64,000 bases of DNA from Lachnospiraceae bacterium UBA7054 (GTDB taxonomy: Bacteria; Bacillota; Clostridia; Lachnospirales; Lachnospiraceae), in contig DLAF01000067.1 in the NCBI GenBank assembly GCA_002492725.1, forward strand, positions 1 to 64,000, in the 5' to 3' direction. Every line of letters starts with the position of its first letter. The first letter of the stretch is position 1. A program made the position numbers and the translations under genes. Below are positions 1 through 8,855 of this stretch, in pieces. The notes under the pieces are model-generated. The model ran no database searches, was not told the DNA's origin, and worked only from the letters and a program-made list of their open reading frames with translations.

Positions 1-84
1 CTTGAACTGTTTTGCCGAACAGTCACATAAGGTATCCTTCCCGACACCACCGCTTCCATTAATGATGATCACTACTTTTTCCAT
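1..84 (-). CDS. P-loop nucleotide kinase, truncated by window edge
   Basis: Only the first 28 codons lie in the window; the gene continues beyond position 1. Reading leftward from an ATG at 84, the peptide starts MEKVVIIINGSGGVGKDT. This is a hydrophobic beta strand followed by a Walker A loop (GSGGVGKDT) of the deoxynucleoside/adenylate-kinase-like type, so an ATP-dependent small-molecule or nucleotide kinase is likely. It follows the epimerase gene by 67 bases and is the last visible gene of the operon driven from about 4560. The substrate cannot be told from so short a fragment. The forward frame over this stretch is a shadow. Confidence 0.6.
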   Translation of the reverse strand, partial: MEKVVIIINGSGGVGKDTLCDCSAKQFK

Positions 85-151
85 ACATATTTCCGTTCCA
101 AACTGTTCATTTTGCAAAAGCCGCTGCATTTTATTATATACCAAGGCACAC

Positions 152-1072
152 TTAATTACAACCGGCTTTTACCCATTCCACCGTCTCCCTGACGCCCTCG
201 CGAAATCCGACCTGTGGTGTGAAACCGGTATCCTTTTGCAGATCAGTGATATCCGCACACAGATACATGACCTGTTTCTCGGCATAAGGCTTCGCGCCGA
301 TCTTAAGCGGCAGCGCGGGATCAATCTCATCCCGCATGATCTCAATATAATCTTTTAACGGCGCCGCCTGTCCGCTTCCAAGGCAGTAAACCGCCCCGTC
401 CTTTCCCTTCTCTGCCGCCAGATAAAACGCCCTCCCGGCATCCTTACTGTACAGATAATCCCACATTTGCTCAGCCGGCGTATACTCCGCCGCTTCCCCG
501 CTTAACATCTTTTTGATACCGGACAAAACCATGGTCTGTTCTCCGTCATAGGGACCGTATATGCTGAGCACCCGAAACCAGATATGCCTGATCCCAAGCT
601 GGGCGCACCGAAGTCTGCTAAGCTGTCCTGCGCACAGTTTGGCGATCCCGTATCCGTTTTCGGGAAATGTCGGTGTATTCGCGCTAAGTTTTCCCTCCAC
701 ACGGCCGTATTCTGCCTGCGAACCGGCCCCGATAAAGCACTCGCAGCCAAGCCTGTGCGCCGCTTCCACCGCCTCCGTCGTGCTTTTGATATTCTGCGTC
801 TGCGCCGCCACATCATTTCTTCCTTCTCCGGCCGTACAAGCCCACGCCAGATGAAAGAAAACATCATAGCTGCCCTGCAAAAGATCCGGCAGCATCCCGA
901 TCTTATCCAGGTCACACTCCACCACCTTGACCTTCTCCGAGACAGGGATGCGTCCGATCCTTTTCGATCCGCGATGGCATACCGCCGCCACTTCTACTCC
1001 CGCTTCTATGCACTTTTGCAGTAATGCCATACCGATTGCACCGGTAGGCCCGGTAATGATTGCTCTTTGCAT
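152..1072 (-). CDS. NAD-dependent epimerase/dehydratase (extended SDR)
   Basis: A 306-residue extended short-chain dehydrogenase that probably epimerises, dehydrates or reduces a nucleotide-activated sugar in the cytosol. The glycine-rich NAD(P) loop GPTGAIG is at residues 8-14. A catalytic serine candidate lies in GAGSQAEYG, and the YxxxK dyad is YGIAK near residue 143. Length is normal for the GalE/RmlB/WcaG superfamily. The ATG at 1072 is preceded by GAGGAG at good spacing, 9 bases after the ThDP enzyme stop, so the two are co-transcribed. Exact substrate is unknown; with the neighbouring aldolase and ThDP enzyme it probably helps make an unusual sugar or side chain. Confidence 0.85.
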   Translation of the reverse strand: MQRAIITGPTGAIGMALLQKCIEAGVEVAAVCHRGSKRIGRIPVSEKVKVVECDLDKIGMLPDLLQGSYDVFFHLAWACTAGEGRNDVAAQTQNIKSTTEAVEAAHRLGCECFIGAGSQAEYGRVEGKLSANTPTFPENGYGIAKLCAGQLSRLRCAQLGIRHIWFRVLSIYGPYDGEQTMVLSGIKKMLSGEAAEYTPAEQMWDYLYSKDAGRAFYLAAEKGKDGAVYCLGSGQAAPLKDYIEIMRDEIDPALPLKIGAKPYAEKQVMYLCADITDLQKDTGFTPQVGFREGVRETVEWVKAGCN

Positions 1073-1081
1073 TTCATCTCC

Positions 1082-2902
1082 TCAATCCCGCGGATAGCGA
1101 ATCTTCGCAAACTCCTCCCGCTCCAAAAACGGCGCCATGTCATCCATTGACGGGGAAACGATCTTCCCGTCCGGCATCACCTTAGAAGAAGATTTCGGCG
1201 CAAAATTCTGCCTGGGATCCAGGATTGCTTCACAGATACACGGCCCCTCGCAGTTTAATGCGTCCCACAGCGCCTCGTCACAATCCTCCTCGTTATGCAC
1301 ACAAAAATATTGCAGTCCGAACGCATCCGCCAGTTTCCCAAAATCCGGGAAACCGATACCGCTGTCCTGATCGATCCCGATAAACGGCGGCTGAAAAAGA
1401 TTTGTCTGCGTCTGACGGATTGAATGATACCCGTTGTTATTCAGAATAATCAGCTTGATGTCCAGACGGTTATAGGCAATCGTTGCCAGCTCCTGCAAAT
1501 TCATCATCACACTGCCGTCACCGTCAATGCAGACTACCCGGCGGCTGTTATCGGAAACTGCAACGCCCAGAGCCGCCGGAAGTCCGTACCCCATCGCGGC
1601 ACATCCTGAGTTTGTAAACATTCTCTGTCCCTGTTTGATCTTGCCTGCCTGAAACGAAACGACACAGGCGCTTCCGTTACCGCAGATGATCCGCTCGTCT
1701 TCCTTCAGCTTAGCAAACAGTTTATCTATAAATACATAAGGATTAATGGGGCCGCCATCATTCCTGTAGTAACTGCTTTGCACCGCAGGATAGGTTTTCA
1801 CCAGATTCCTGCACCATGCCGTCCATGCCCTGTGACATTCCTGCGGCTCATACGCCTCGGAAAGCATCGCTTCCAAAAGCTCCTTCACATCCGCACATAC
1901 AGGCATATCAGGGCATAACGTCGGTTTTTGTAATTCCCTGGGGTCAATATCAACTATAATCTTATAGGCATTTTTTGCAAAATCAAAACGATTGTACCCG
2001 ACCATGCGAACATTCAGGCGGCACCCGAGACTCAGCAAAAGATCACAGTTTTGCACGGCAAAGTTACCCGGTCTGGTCCCCAGCGTTCCCGGCATCCCGG
2101 CAAAGTACGGGTTGTCCCAGGCTACGGTATCGCTCGAATTCCAGGCTGTAACAACAGGTATTTTCAATTTTTCAATCAATTGCAGCAAGAGCTCCTGCGC
2201 ACCCCCGAGCCTGATGCCGGCGCCTGTCAAAAGAAGAGGTGCTTTTGCCTCCTTTACCTTTTGCAGAATTGTCCGGGCTGTCGCAGTCAGATCTGTATCC
2301 TGTCTGTGCACAGCACTTAATTCTGCTTCCTCCGCCTGCGCATCAAAATGGGGCAGCTCTTCCGTCTCTACCATCGCTCCCTGCACATCCAGCGGGATAT
2401 CAAGCCAGACAGGGCCGCCTCTGCCATCCAGCGCAAGAAACAGCGCCTTCTCCAAATGATAGGCAATCTGTGTCGGTTCCGTTATCATCACGGCATACTT
2501 CGTCATATGGGAAACCACTTTGACAATGCCGTATTCCTGATCGCCCAGCTGCCGCAGCCCAAGATCCGGACACGACCAGGTCGTCATCTCTCTTTTCACC
2601 TGGCCGGAAAGGATGAACATGGGAATGGAATCCAAAAAACCTCCCATCACGCCTGTAATGGCATTTGTTCCGCCAGGACCGCTGGTCACACAGACTGCTG
2701 CCAGAGCGCCGGTCATACGGGTATACCCTTCTGCGGCAATGGCACATGCCTGCTCATGATGGTTAAATATGCAATGCAGCTCCTCCTGATGTCCTAAAGC
2801 ATCATTTAAGTGCATAGCACCGCCGCCGGTCACCATAAAACAATCTTTGATTCCATGTGCAACGAGAAATTCCGCTATATACTTAGCAACCTTGATTTTC
2901 AT
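1082..2902 (-). CDS. Thiamine diphosphate-binding enzyme (acetolactate synthase-like)
   Basis: A 606-residue protein with the three-domain layout of the acetolactate synthase/pyruvate decarboxylase family. The N-terminal Pyr domain carries the cofactor-activating glutamate in NHHEQACAIAAEGY (about residue 50) and the SGPGGTNAITG loop. A central domain follows, then a C-terminal PP domain with the ThDP/Mg motif starting GDGSVMMNLQEL and ending LNNNGYHS. Family members decarboxylate pyruvate-like 2-keto acids and transfer the resulting two-carbon unit. In a polysaccharide locus next to a pyruvate-aldolase homologue, a role in making a branched sugar or keto-acid precursor (as YerE does) is more likely than branched-chain amino-acid synthesis; no small IlvN subunit is nearby. 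The RBS AAGGTGG precedes the ATG. Confidence 0.85.
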   Translation of the reverse strand: MKIKVAKYIAEFLVAHGIKDCFMVTGGGAMHLNDALGHQEELHCIFNHHEQACAIAAEGYTRMTGALAAVCVTSGPGGTNAITGVMGGFLDSIPMFILSGQVKREMTTWSCPDLGLRQLGDQEYGIVKVVSHMTKYAVMITEPTQIAYHLEKALFLALDGRGGPVWLDIPLDVQGAMVETEELPHFDAQAEEAELSAVHRQDTDLTATARTILQKVKEAKAPLLLTGAGIRLGGAQELLLQLIEKLKIPVVTAWNSSDTVAWDNPYFAGMPGTLGTRPGNFAVQNCDLLLSLGCRLNVRMVGYNRFDFAKNAYKIIVDIDPRELQKPTLCPDMPVCADVKELLEAMLSEAYEPQECHRAWTAWCRNLVKTYPAVQSSYYRNDGGPINPYVFIDKLFAKLKEDERIICGNGSACVVSFQAGKIKQGQRMFTNSGCAAMGYGLPAALGVAVSDNSRRVVCIDGDGSVMMNLQELATIAYNRLDIKLIILNNNGYHSIRQTQTNLFQPPFIGIDQDSGIGFPDFGKLADAFGLQYFCVHNEEDCDEALWDALNCEGPCICEAILDPRQNFAPKSSSKVMPDGKIVSPSMDDMAPFLEREEFAKIRYPRD

Positions 2903-2936
2903 GATAATCCACCTTTATCCCTGATTTCCGTATTTT

Positions 2937-4529
2937 CTACTGCCGGTACCGTGAATCCGTCAAAAATACCACTTCCATCTTTCCCCGCAGTTGTGCCAAA
3001 AATCCACTCGTGTAGTCGTTTAAATACGCCGCCATATTTTTCGCGAAATCATACTCCATCTCGACATTGTAGTAATTGGATGTCTCTGCGGAATAGCCGT
3101 CAAACCCTGCCAGCGTCACTTTCTTACAGCCCACACTGACAAGCGCCTTTAAGAGCATCACCAGCGAATTATCCACGATCTTTGCTTCCGGATCCATCAG
3201 CGTGCTAAAATTAAATACATAATCAAAAGCCTCATCATTCGTCCCGGTCACATTGGAGGTGGCAATCAGCGCATATTTTTCCTGGCTGAGGCGGGTGGCA
3301 AGCTGTACATACCTTTTGGCATTGCTCAGAAAAATATAGTCCGGCTTGATGCCCTCCGGCACATAATTGATGGAAATCACGATTGGCGCATGCTCCCTGA
3401 TATGCTCCTCAATCCGTTCTCTCTGGGTCTTTACCGTCATTCCCGGTCCGATCAGCAGGATATCCTGACCCGCCAGCACCTGTCCCAGCCGTTTTCTGTC
3501 CGCCTCATCGTTGACTTCATTCTTCTGATACGCCACATAGAGCTCCTCGATATACTCCTCATCGTAGAGCAGCTTTTTTTCGCCCTGCAGCTTTTTCAAA
3601 ATCTCATTAATCGATTTGATGGAAAGGGTCCTCTTATTCATCAGATGCGCCACATACTCGGGATGACAGTCATTGGATGCCGCAATGTAATAAAACATGT
3701 TATAGCCCCAGGTCGCAGGACGATAAAACTGCGATATGTTGGCGTCCACCGCCTCAAGGATCTGGCTGACATGGTAATGCTTCCCCAAAGCATTATTCAT
3801 ATACATGGCAATCAGTTCAAGCGGCGCGTTTCCTGCACTCTTTCCCATCCCGTAAATACTGCCGTCCACAATCATCGGCCGCTCAATACGATTATTCAGC
3901 ATAGCGATACAATTGGCATATCCCATCTGAAAATTATTATGCGCATGATATCCAAGCCCGATTTCCTGATGCAAATGCTGATCCAGCAGATGAAAATAAT
4001 GCAGCAGATTGTTCTGGTGCATTAACCCATAAGTATCTACCATGGATACCGCATACGGATCTACTTCATTGGCAAGCCTGATCGCATCCATCATCTCGTC
4101 ATCATCATAGCTGGTTACCGAAACTAACTGCGCAAACACCTTATAGCCCTTATCCTTAAGCTCCTTACAAAAGGCAAAGGCCTGCTCCCGCAGATGCTTC
4201 TTAAAAATCACGCGGATGCCGTCCAGAAAACTTTCCTCGCATGGCTTGATATGTTCCGTCCCGCATGTCCCGTAATCGATCATGCCAACCACCATGGTCC
4301 GTTTCCGGTCAAGCATTCCGTATATTTTTTCCACACTGTCCGTATCCGGCATAATGCTGCGGTCAATATCAAAGGGCCGCCTTTCATCGAGAAAACCAAT
4401 CTCAATGATATCCAGATTCGCATCCACCAGTCTCTCGAAAATACTGACGAGATTATCATGCCCGAATTTCCAGTCGTTGATGTACCCGCCGTCGCGCAGG
4501 GTACAGTCGAGAAGCATTGTGTTGTTCAT
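2937..4529 (-). CDS. HMGL-family (pyruvate) aldolase with C-terminal Rossmann-like domain, copy 1
   Basis: A 530-residue two-domain protein. Residues 1-300 are an HMG-CoA lyase/4-hydroxy-2-oxovalerate aldolase-type TIM barrel: LLDCTLRDGGYINDW at residues 6-20 supplies the Arg-Asp pair for substrate and divalent metal, and YHAHNN supplies the metal-binding histidines. Residues about 345-530 form a second domain starting ILLIGPGMTV and containing LAGFDGYSAE and FLTDS, reminiscent of DUF115/MptE and of GT42-type CMP-sugar folds. A paralogue with the same two domains lies at 18517-20115. It heads a separate operon: the ATG at 4529 has an AAGGGGGT ribosome site and a good promoter about 35-60 bases upstream. 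Substrate and the role of the second domain are unknown. Confidence 0.8.
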   Translation of the reverse strand: MNNTMLLDCTLRDGGYINDWKFGHDNLVSIFERLVDANLDIIEIGFLDERRPFDIDRSIMPDTDSVEKIYGMLDRKRTMVVGMIDYGTCGTEHIKPCEESFLDGIRVIFKKHLREQAFAFCKELKDKGYKVFAQLVSVTSYDDDEMMDAIRLANEVDPYAVSMVDTYGLMHQNNLLHYFHLLDQHLHQEIGLGYHAHNNFQMGYANCIAMLNNRIERPMIVDGSIYGMGKSAGNAPLELIAMYMNNALGKHYHVSQILEAVDANISQFYRPATWGYNMFYYIAASNDCHPEYVAHLMNKRTLSIKSINEILKKLQGEKKLLYDEEYIEELYVAYQKNEVNDEADRKRLGQVLAGQDILLIGPGMTVKTQRERIEEHIREHAPIVISINYVPEGIKPDYIFLSNAKRYVQLATRLSQEKYALIATSNVTGTNDEAFDYVFNFSTLMDPEAKIVDNSLVMLLKALVSVGCKKVTLAGFDGYSAETSNYYNVEMEYDFAKNMAAYLNDYTSGFLAQLRGKMEVVFLTDSRYRQ

Positions 4530-4561
4530 AATGACCCCCTTAAAACGTAAATATCAATACA

Positions 4562-4590
4562 ATATTACTTTTTATCCATATCAATGTCAA
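4562..4590 (-). promoter_or_regulatory. Sigma-A type promoter of the aldolase/ThDP/epimerase operon
   Basis: On the minus strand TTGACA (4585-4590) is followed after exactly 17 bases by TAATAT (4562-4567), giving a consensus -35 and a 5/6 -10. Transcription would start near 4555, about 26 bases before the aldolase ATG. A second TTGACA lies 11 bases further upstream at 4596-4601. The site sits just after the terminator of the upstream gene, so it plausibly gives independent expression of the leftmost four genes. Confidence 0.8.
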
Positions 4591-4611
4591 CACGATGTCA
4601 ATTTAGCTATA

Positions 4612-4649
4612 TCACAACAAAAACTACCCGATTGCCAAGTCGGGTAGTT
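4612..4649 (-). terminator. Rho-independent terminator after the long upstream operon
   Basis: A perfect 10-bp stem (4622-4631 with 4640-4649, arm TCGGGTAGTT) with an 8-base loop is followed on the minus strand by a T-rich run (TTTTTGTTGTG). It lies 56 bases after the stop of the 4705 gene and just before the promoter at 4562-4590, so it marks the end of the long transcription unit coming from the right. Confidence 0.85.
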
Positions 4650-4704
4650 CATCCAATCATCCGCATTACGCTATATATTTCCCGGTTTCAAAGGAATACA
4701 GCAT

Positions 4705-7051
4705 CTATTTCATTATTGCGCTTGTTATATGCAAAACACCTTGGTGTTTCCGACTCCTGCATGCACAAACGATAATCCAAATCAATGTAAGCAGTGACAC
4801 AATCTCGGCTGCTCTCCAATGCCAGGGCTCCACAAAACAAACTTTCAATGTTCCCTGATAATGATCCGGCAGTTCCATCTCTATCCTGTTGTTATCGCCT
4901 CGTACAATAGGAAACCTTTCCCCGGTCTCCATGTCCTTACATTGATAGTACTTATAAGCAAATAAAGGGAAGGTAACTTTTGCATTTTCTTCTGCTTGGC
5001 AAGCAACCTGTATTTGTGTCCCTTTTCTCTCCGGAACACCCAACTGCACATTTTCACCGACTACATCCTGCTCAAGACCTGTCTGAAAGGTATCGGTACC
5101 CGTCAGTAAATACTCCCCGCTGGATGTAATCCATTTATGGTTCCTGTTGTCCCGATAATCATAATACGCCTGACTCATATCGTCAGAACGATTGAGCATA
5201 TCCATGCAGTACAAAGCCTGAGACGCGCCAACCACACAAATAACAATCAATACACAATACATTTGCCGCTTTCCAATCATCTGACCAATCTTTATAAAGA
5301 CCTGACCGGCCATATACGTTAACAAAGGTACGGCAATACTTAAAAAACGCCACGGAAACTGAATGCTTGTAAAAATATTTTTTAATCCGGGCACAGCGGC
5401 CAGCCTGTTGTACGGGAAATAATAGGTCGTCATCCATAGCGCGATCCCACTTAATACAACTGACAAAATAAATTCCTTCTTTGCCCCCGGTTCCCATTCC
5501 TGGCACTTAACAGCCACCGTAACCATTAACAACAATACAATCAGCATGGCAATCCCCAAAGATTCCGGTATTCGTCCCGCTACTCCCAGCACCCCATCAT
5601 GATATTCCCCCATTCCGGTACTACCAACTGAAAAAAGCTCATACAGGCTCAGCCCGGCCTGTTGGATCCCATAAGACCTCTTCTTCGCAAACACCTTCAA
5701 TGCATCCAACGAATAGTCAAAAAGAGGCAGCAAAAATCCAATGTTCAAGCAAAAGGACATCGCCACGCTTTTAGCCAATGTCGTAAAGATACGCTTTGTC
5801 ATCTTACGTATCAATAATAAAACAGCCAGACCTATAAAAATACCGGACATCTCCGTGCTAATCACATGAGACTGTATGATTCCCGTCATGCCCAGGCACA
5901 ACAACATTCCTCCATTTTGGAAGGATTTCGATTCTTCTTTATAAATTTTCCAAACGCCAAGCAGAACAAGCGGCAAAAACATAAAGGCGGTATATTCGCC
6001 CACTGCGGTACGCAGATAAATGTTCAAAATCCGAGTAATTGACAAACAATACAATGCGGTGCAGGCAACTCCCACATACTTATTCCCGCTTATTTTTTTA
6101 TAGCAAAAATAGGAGGTGAACAACGTTCCTAAATTACACATCAAAATATAAAACTTATAAGCATGTATGATTGGCACACCTATGATATATAATACAGCCG
6201 GTATATACAGCAAAAGATCCCCGTAGCATACAGAAGCCGCATACCCGTACCCCCACAACCAACCAGGCTGTATCTTCACCGGAAAAGATCCGCCCAGCAG
6301 TCCTTCCGCCAATCCGATAATCCTTACATAGTGGAATGGAATATCCTGATGCCCTATCGAAAACTTACCAAAAATGCTTAAAGAGCTAACCATAAAAATA
6401 CATATTAATCCAAATATAACATAAAAATTATTGCGCAGTCTGTCTCCAATCCATTTTCTGTTCCAACAGATCAGCAGACTACCATCAATCAATGCAATCA
6501 GCAGCAGAAATTTCAATCCCTGATAAAGTACGGTTCTCTTATAATCTCTCGAAATCTCTATTTTATCTACATAGAATGCACTGCCCTGCCAAAGTTCAAA
6601 AACATTACCGGCTTGATTGCCACAGCTTATCTTTATTTTTAAATTATCCAATTTACTGTTTACCCAGATACGATAAGTCAGGCTTTTGCTTAATGAGCTC
6701 AGATTATGCGGCTCCGCATAGACTGCCGGATAAGATTTGCCGTCTATGCCGTATTCGCAGGTAATCGTATAATAATCATGATAAACAGGCATGGCATAAT
6801 CAACGGTTATATCATAAATACCCGTCCGTAAGTCCCCCGTCTCCACCATAAAATAATAAGATGCCTCCGGATACTGTGTATTAAAGGTATTTTTCTCCCC
6901 TTCCGTAAATTCTCCTTCGGCTGTATACAAAGGAATATCATGCAACGTAATATCATTCTGACCCCCGTGAAGAATCAGGATAGTTCCAACAATGACCAAT
7001 ATAACGTTTAGAAATACCCCCCCCTAAAAATAATTTCTTTTTGGCATTCAT
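4705..7051 (-). CDS. Polytopic membrane protein (PTPS_related/YfhO-like, GT-C type), out of frame at a G8 tract
   Basis: A large multi-pass membrane protein with an N-terminal anchor, an extracytoplasmic beta-rich region, about ten or more hydrophobic segments and a soluble C-terminal part, like the 6-pyruvoyl-tetrahydropterin-synthase-related/YfhO membrane proteins thought to be GT-C-like glycosyltransferases. The natural start is the ATG at 7051: it has a strong GAGGAGGAG site and lies 2 bases after the upstream stop. From it the frame reads MNAKKKLFLGG, then meets eight Gs (7017-7024) and ends after 32 codons. With seven Gs the frame would join the long ORF and give about 781 residues. The open frame as sequenced begins only at a TTG at 6999 without a good ribosome site. 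It looks off, phase-variable or mis-sequenced. The gene is visibly more AT-rich than most neighbours. Confidence 0.75.
7017..7024 (-). repeat. G8 homopolymer at codons 10-12 (candidate phase-variation tract)
   Basis: Eight consecutive C on the plus strand are eight G in the coding strand of the membrane-protein gene, 27 bases after its ATG. The count decides the frame: seven or ten Gs give a continuous long ORF, while eight gives a stop after 32 codons. In the long frame the codon just before the tract becomes TAG. Such tracts near a 5' end are typical contingency sites for slipped-strand mispairing; a base-count error is the alternative. Confidence 0.7.
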
Positions 7052-7053
7052 TC

Positions 7054-8130
7054 CTATCTCCTCCTCAATAATAAATGTTTCCTCTGATATAAGTCTTTAA
7101 AGTATTGTACCGCGTAGATCACTTCCTCTTCCGTCATATCTTTTACGATTGTCAAATCCTGCTTTGTCCTAAGTACCGCTGTCATTGCGGAATCCGTCTG
7201 TTTCTTATCTTTCCGTACCGCTTTAATAAAATGCTCCATATCCACGTCAAGCACCGTGCTGTCGATGTCTATGATCTGCAAAAGGATCTTTTCGCTCCGT
7301 TTGATCATCTCTTCGTCAAGCAGTCCCCTTTTGCAGGACAGGCCGTCCGCCATGATCATTCCCATCGCGACTGCCGTGCCATGGGGAATCGCATAATTTG
7401 ACACCACTTCGACCGCATGTCCAAACGTATGTGCAAAATTTAATTTGATCCTCTCCCCCCGATCAAACTCATCCACTTCTATGAATTTCTTTTTATAGGT
7501 AAGACTGGAAAGCACAAATTGGTTTATCTTCTCTTTCTCTCTTGTCAGAAGGGACGCAATATTGTTTTCCATCTTTTTTAAGCCGTCTTCCCCTTCCATG
7601 ATATTAAATTTTACCACTTCTCCCAGGCCACTCTTATAATCTCCTTCGCTCAGCGTGTCAAAAAAGCGCGCGCAGATATGGATTTCATCCGGCGGATAAA
7701 ATGTCCCCAATAAATTTTTGTATTTTTTATAATTTAAAGATGTTTTCCCTCCGATACAACTGTCGCAGGCCGCCAAAAGCGTGGTTGGCACAAAGATCCA
7801 CTTAATCCCCCGATACAAAATATTTGCCACAAATCCCGTAAGATCCTGCGTGATTCCACCCCCGACAGAGATCAGCTGCATATTTCTTTTTGCCGGTATC
7901 TCTGTCATCTTCTCACAAATCGCGAGCGCCGTGTCGAGTATCTTGTTTTCCTCGGTTGCATCAAGCAAGATCAGCCTGTCCTTAGGAACGGAATCAAAAT
8001 ACTTTTCATATAAGTCATAGACCTTTCTGTCGATAACAAACTGTACGTTTTCTTTTGGCAAATTCAGTAAAAAATCCAAGTTCTCCTCAATATGTACCGT
8101 ATAGTCTTTCAATCTGGAATGAATGATCAT
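7054..8130 (-). CDS. 3-dehydroquinate synthase-like sugar phosphate cyclase
   Basis: A 358-residue member of the dehydroquinate synthase (AroB) superfamily, NAD- and divalent-metal-dependent enzymes that cyclise phosphorylated keto-sugars. Visible motifs are GGGITQDLTGF (NAD loop), PTTLLAACDSCIGGKTSLN (active-site Asp and Lys), GEVVKF (Glu/Lys), RIKLNFAHTFGHA (Arg and metal His) and HGTAVAMGM (metal His). Catalytic residues look intact, but GGGITQDL, CDSCIGG and HGTAVA differ from AroB usage. In a polysaccharide locus it may make a cyclitol or carbocyclic sugar rather than chorismate. The ATG overlaps the SDR stop by 4 bases (ATGA). A true AroB cannot be excluded. Confidence 0.8.
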   Translation of the reverse strand: MIIHSRLKDYTVHIEENLDFLLNLPKENVQFVIDRKVYDLYEKYFDSVPKDRLILLDATEENKILDTALAICEKMTEIPAKRNMQLISVGGGITQDLTGFVANILYRGIKWIFVPTTLLAACDSCIGGKTSLNYKKYKNLLGTFYPPDEIHICARFFDTLSEGDYKSGLGEVVKFNIMEGEDGLKKMENNIASLLTREKEKINQFVLSSLTYKKKFIEVDEFDRGERIKLNFAHTFGHAVEVVSNYAIPHGTAVAMGMIMADGLSCKRGLLDEEMIKRSEKILLQIIDIDSTVLDVDMEHFIKAVRKDKKQTDSAMTAVLRTKQDLTIVKDMTEEEVIYAVQYFKDLYQRKHLLLRRR

Positions 8131-8798
8131 TTTGAAGTAAACCCCCCATCCACTGCAATCAGTTGTCCTGTTAAATAGGTATTTCTTTCATCCGCAAGAT
8201 ACGCAATTGCATCCGCGATCTCATCTGGCTGCGCCATGCGCCCGATCGGAATGTCTTGCTCAATCCGCTTAATCTGCTCCGCCGTATTATTTTTATAAGT
8301 CAATTCCGTAAGCGTGAATCCGGGACAGACGGTATTTACCAAAATATTATATTCCGCAAGTTCCACCGCCAAAGTTTTGGTAATCCCGTGGATCCCATGT
8401 TTTGTCATGCTATAGACCACACGGCCTCTTTTTGACACAATGCCCCATATGGATCCGATGTTGACGATTCTTCCATAACGCCTTTCCTTCATCGCCGGCA
8501 CAAACTTGCGCAGAAGCTTTAGCGGTGTCACCAGATTGATCGACATTGCCCGCTCTATCTCGTCGTCCGTCACATTTTCTATGTCATTTACGTCATTAAT
8601 GCCCGCATTATTGACGATGACATCATAGACGTCCTTTTCGTGCAATTCCAAAAATCGTTCCACGGAAACACTTGATGACAGATCCAGTTCCGCACGGGTA
8701 GGCGCCACCACGTCATAACCCATCGCTTCAAACTTCTCACAGATGGCCTTTCCGATTCCCCGGCTGCCTCCTGTCACTAACGCAACTCGTTTTGCCAT
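8127..8798 (-). CDS. Short-chain dehydrogenase/reductase (FabG-like)
   Basis: A classical SDR of 223 residues. VALVTGGSRGIGKAI at residues 5-19 binds NAD(P); NNAG, the serine in IVNIGS, and YSMTK (YxxxK) form the active site; VDGG is close to the C-terminus. I chose the ATG at 8798 because GGAGGAG lies at the right distance before it and the Rossmann strand then begins at residue 5; a longer frame from 8849 adds 17 unlikely residues. It overlaps the cyclase gene by 4 bases, so it probably oxidises or reduces the cyclase product or another sugar intermediate. Confidence 0.85.
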   Translation of the reverse strand: MAKRVALVTGGSRGIGKAICEKFEAMGYDVVAPTRAELDLSSSVSVERFLELHEKDVYDVIVNNAGINDVNDIENVTDDEIERAMSINLVTPLKLLRKFVPAMKERRYGRIVNIGSIWGIVSKRGRVVYSMTKHGIHGITKTLAVELAEYNILVNTVCPGFTLTELTYKNNTAEQIKRIEQDIPIGRMAQPDEIADAIAYLADERNTYLTGQLIAVDGGFTSK

Positions 8799-8855
8799 TT
8801 TGTTCTCCTCCATTCTTTTCCCTGCTTCGTCCCCTGCATGATCCCGCAAATTGCC

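Noticed and set aside
2..358. Open frame on the plus strand at the left edge
   Set aside because: It runs antisense to a clear P-loop kinase start and the end of the epimerase gene; its protein has no recognisable motif and no ribosome site. All other plus-strand frames in the window are likewise antisense shadows of minus-strand genes.
8132..8137. C6 run at the end of the SDR gene
   Set aside because: It encodes the normal C-terminal glycines (VDGG) and the frame continues to an ATGA overlap; no frameshift.
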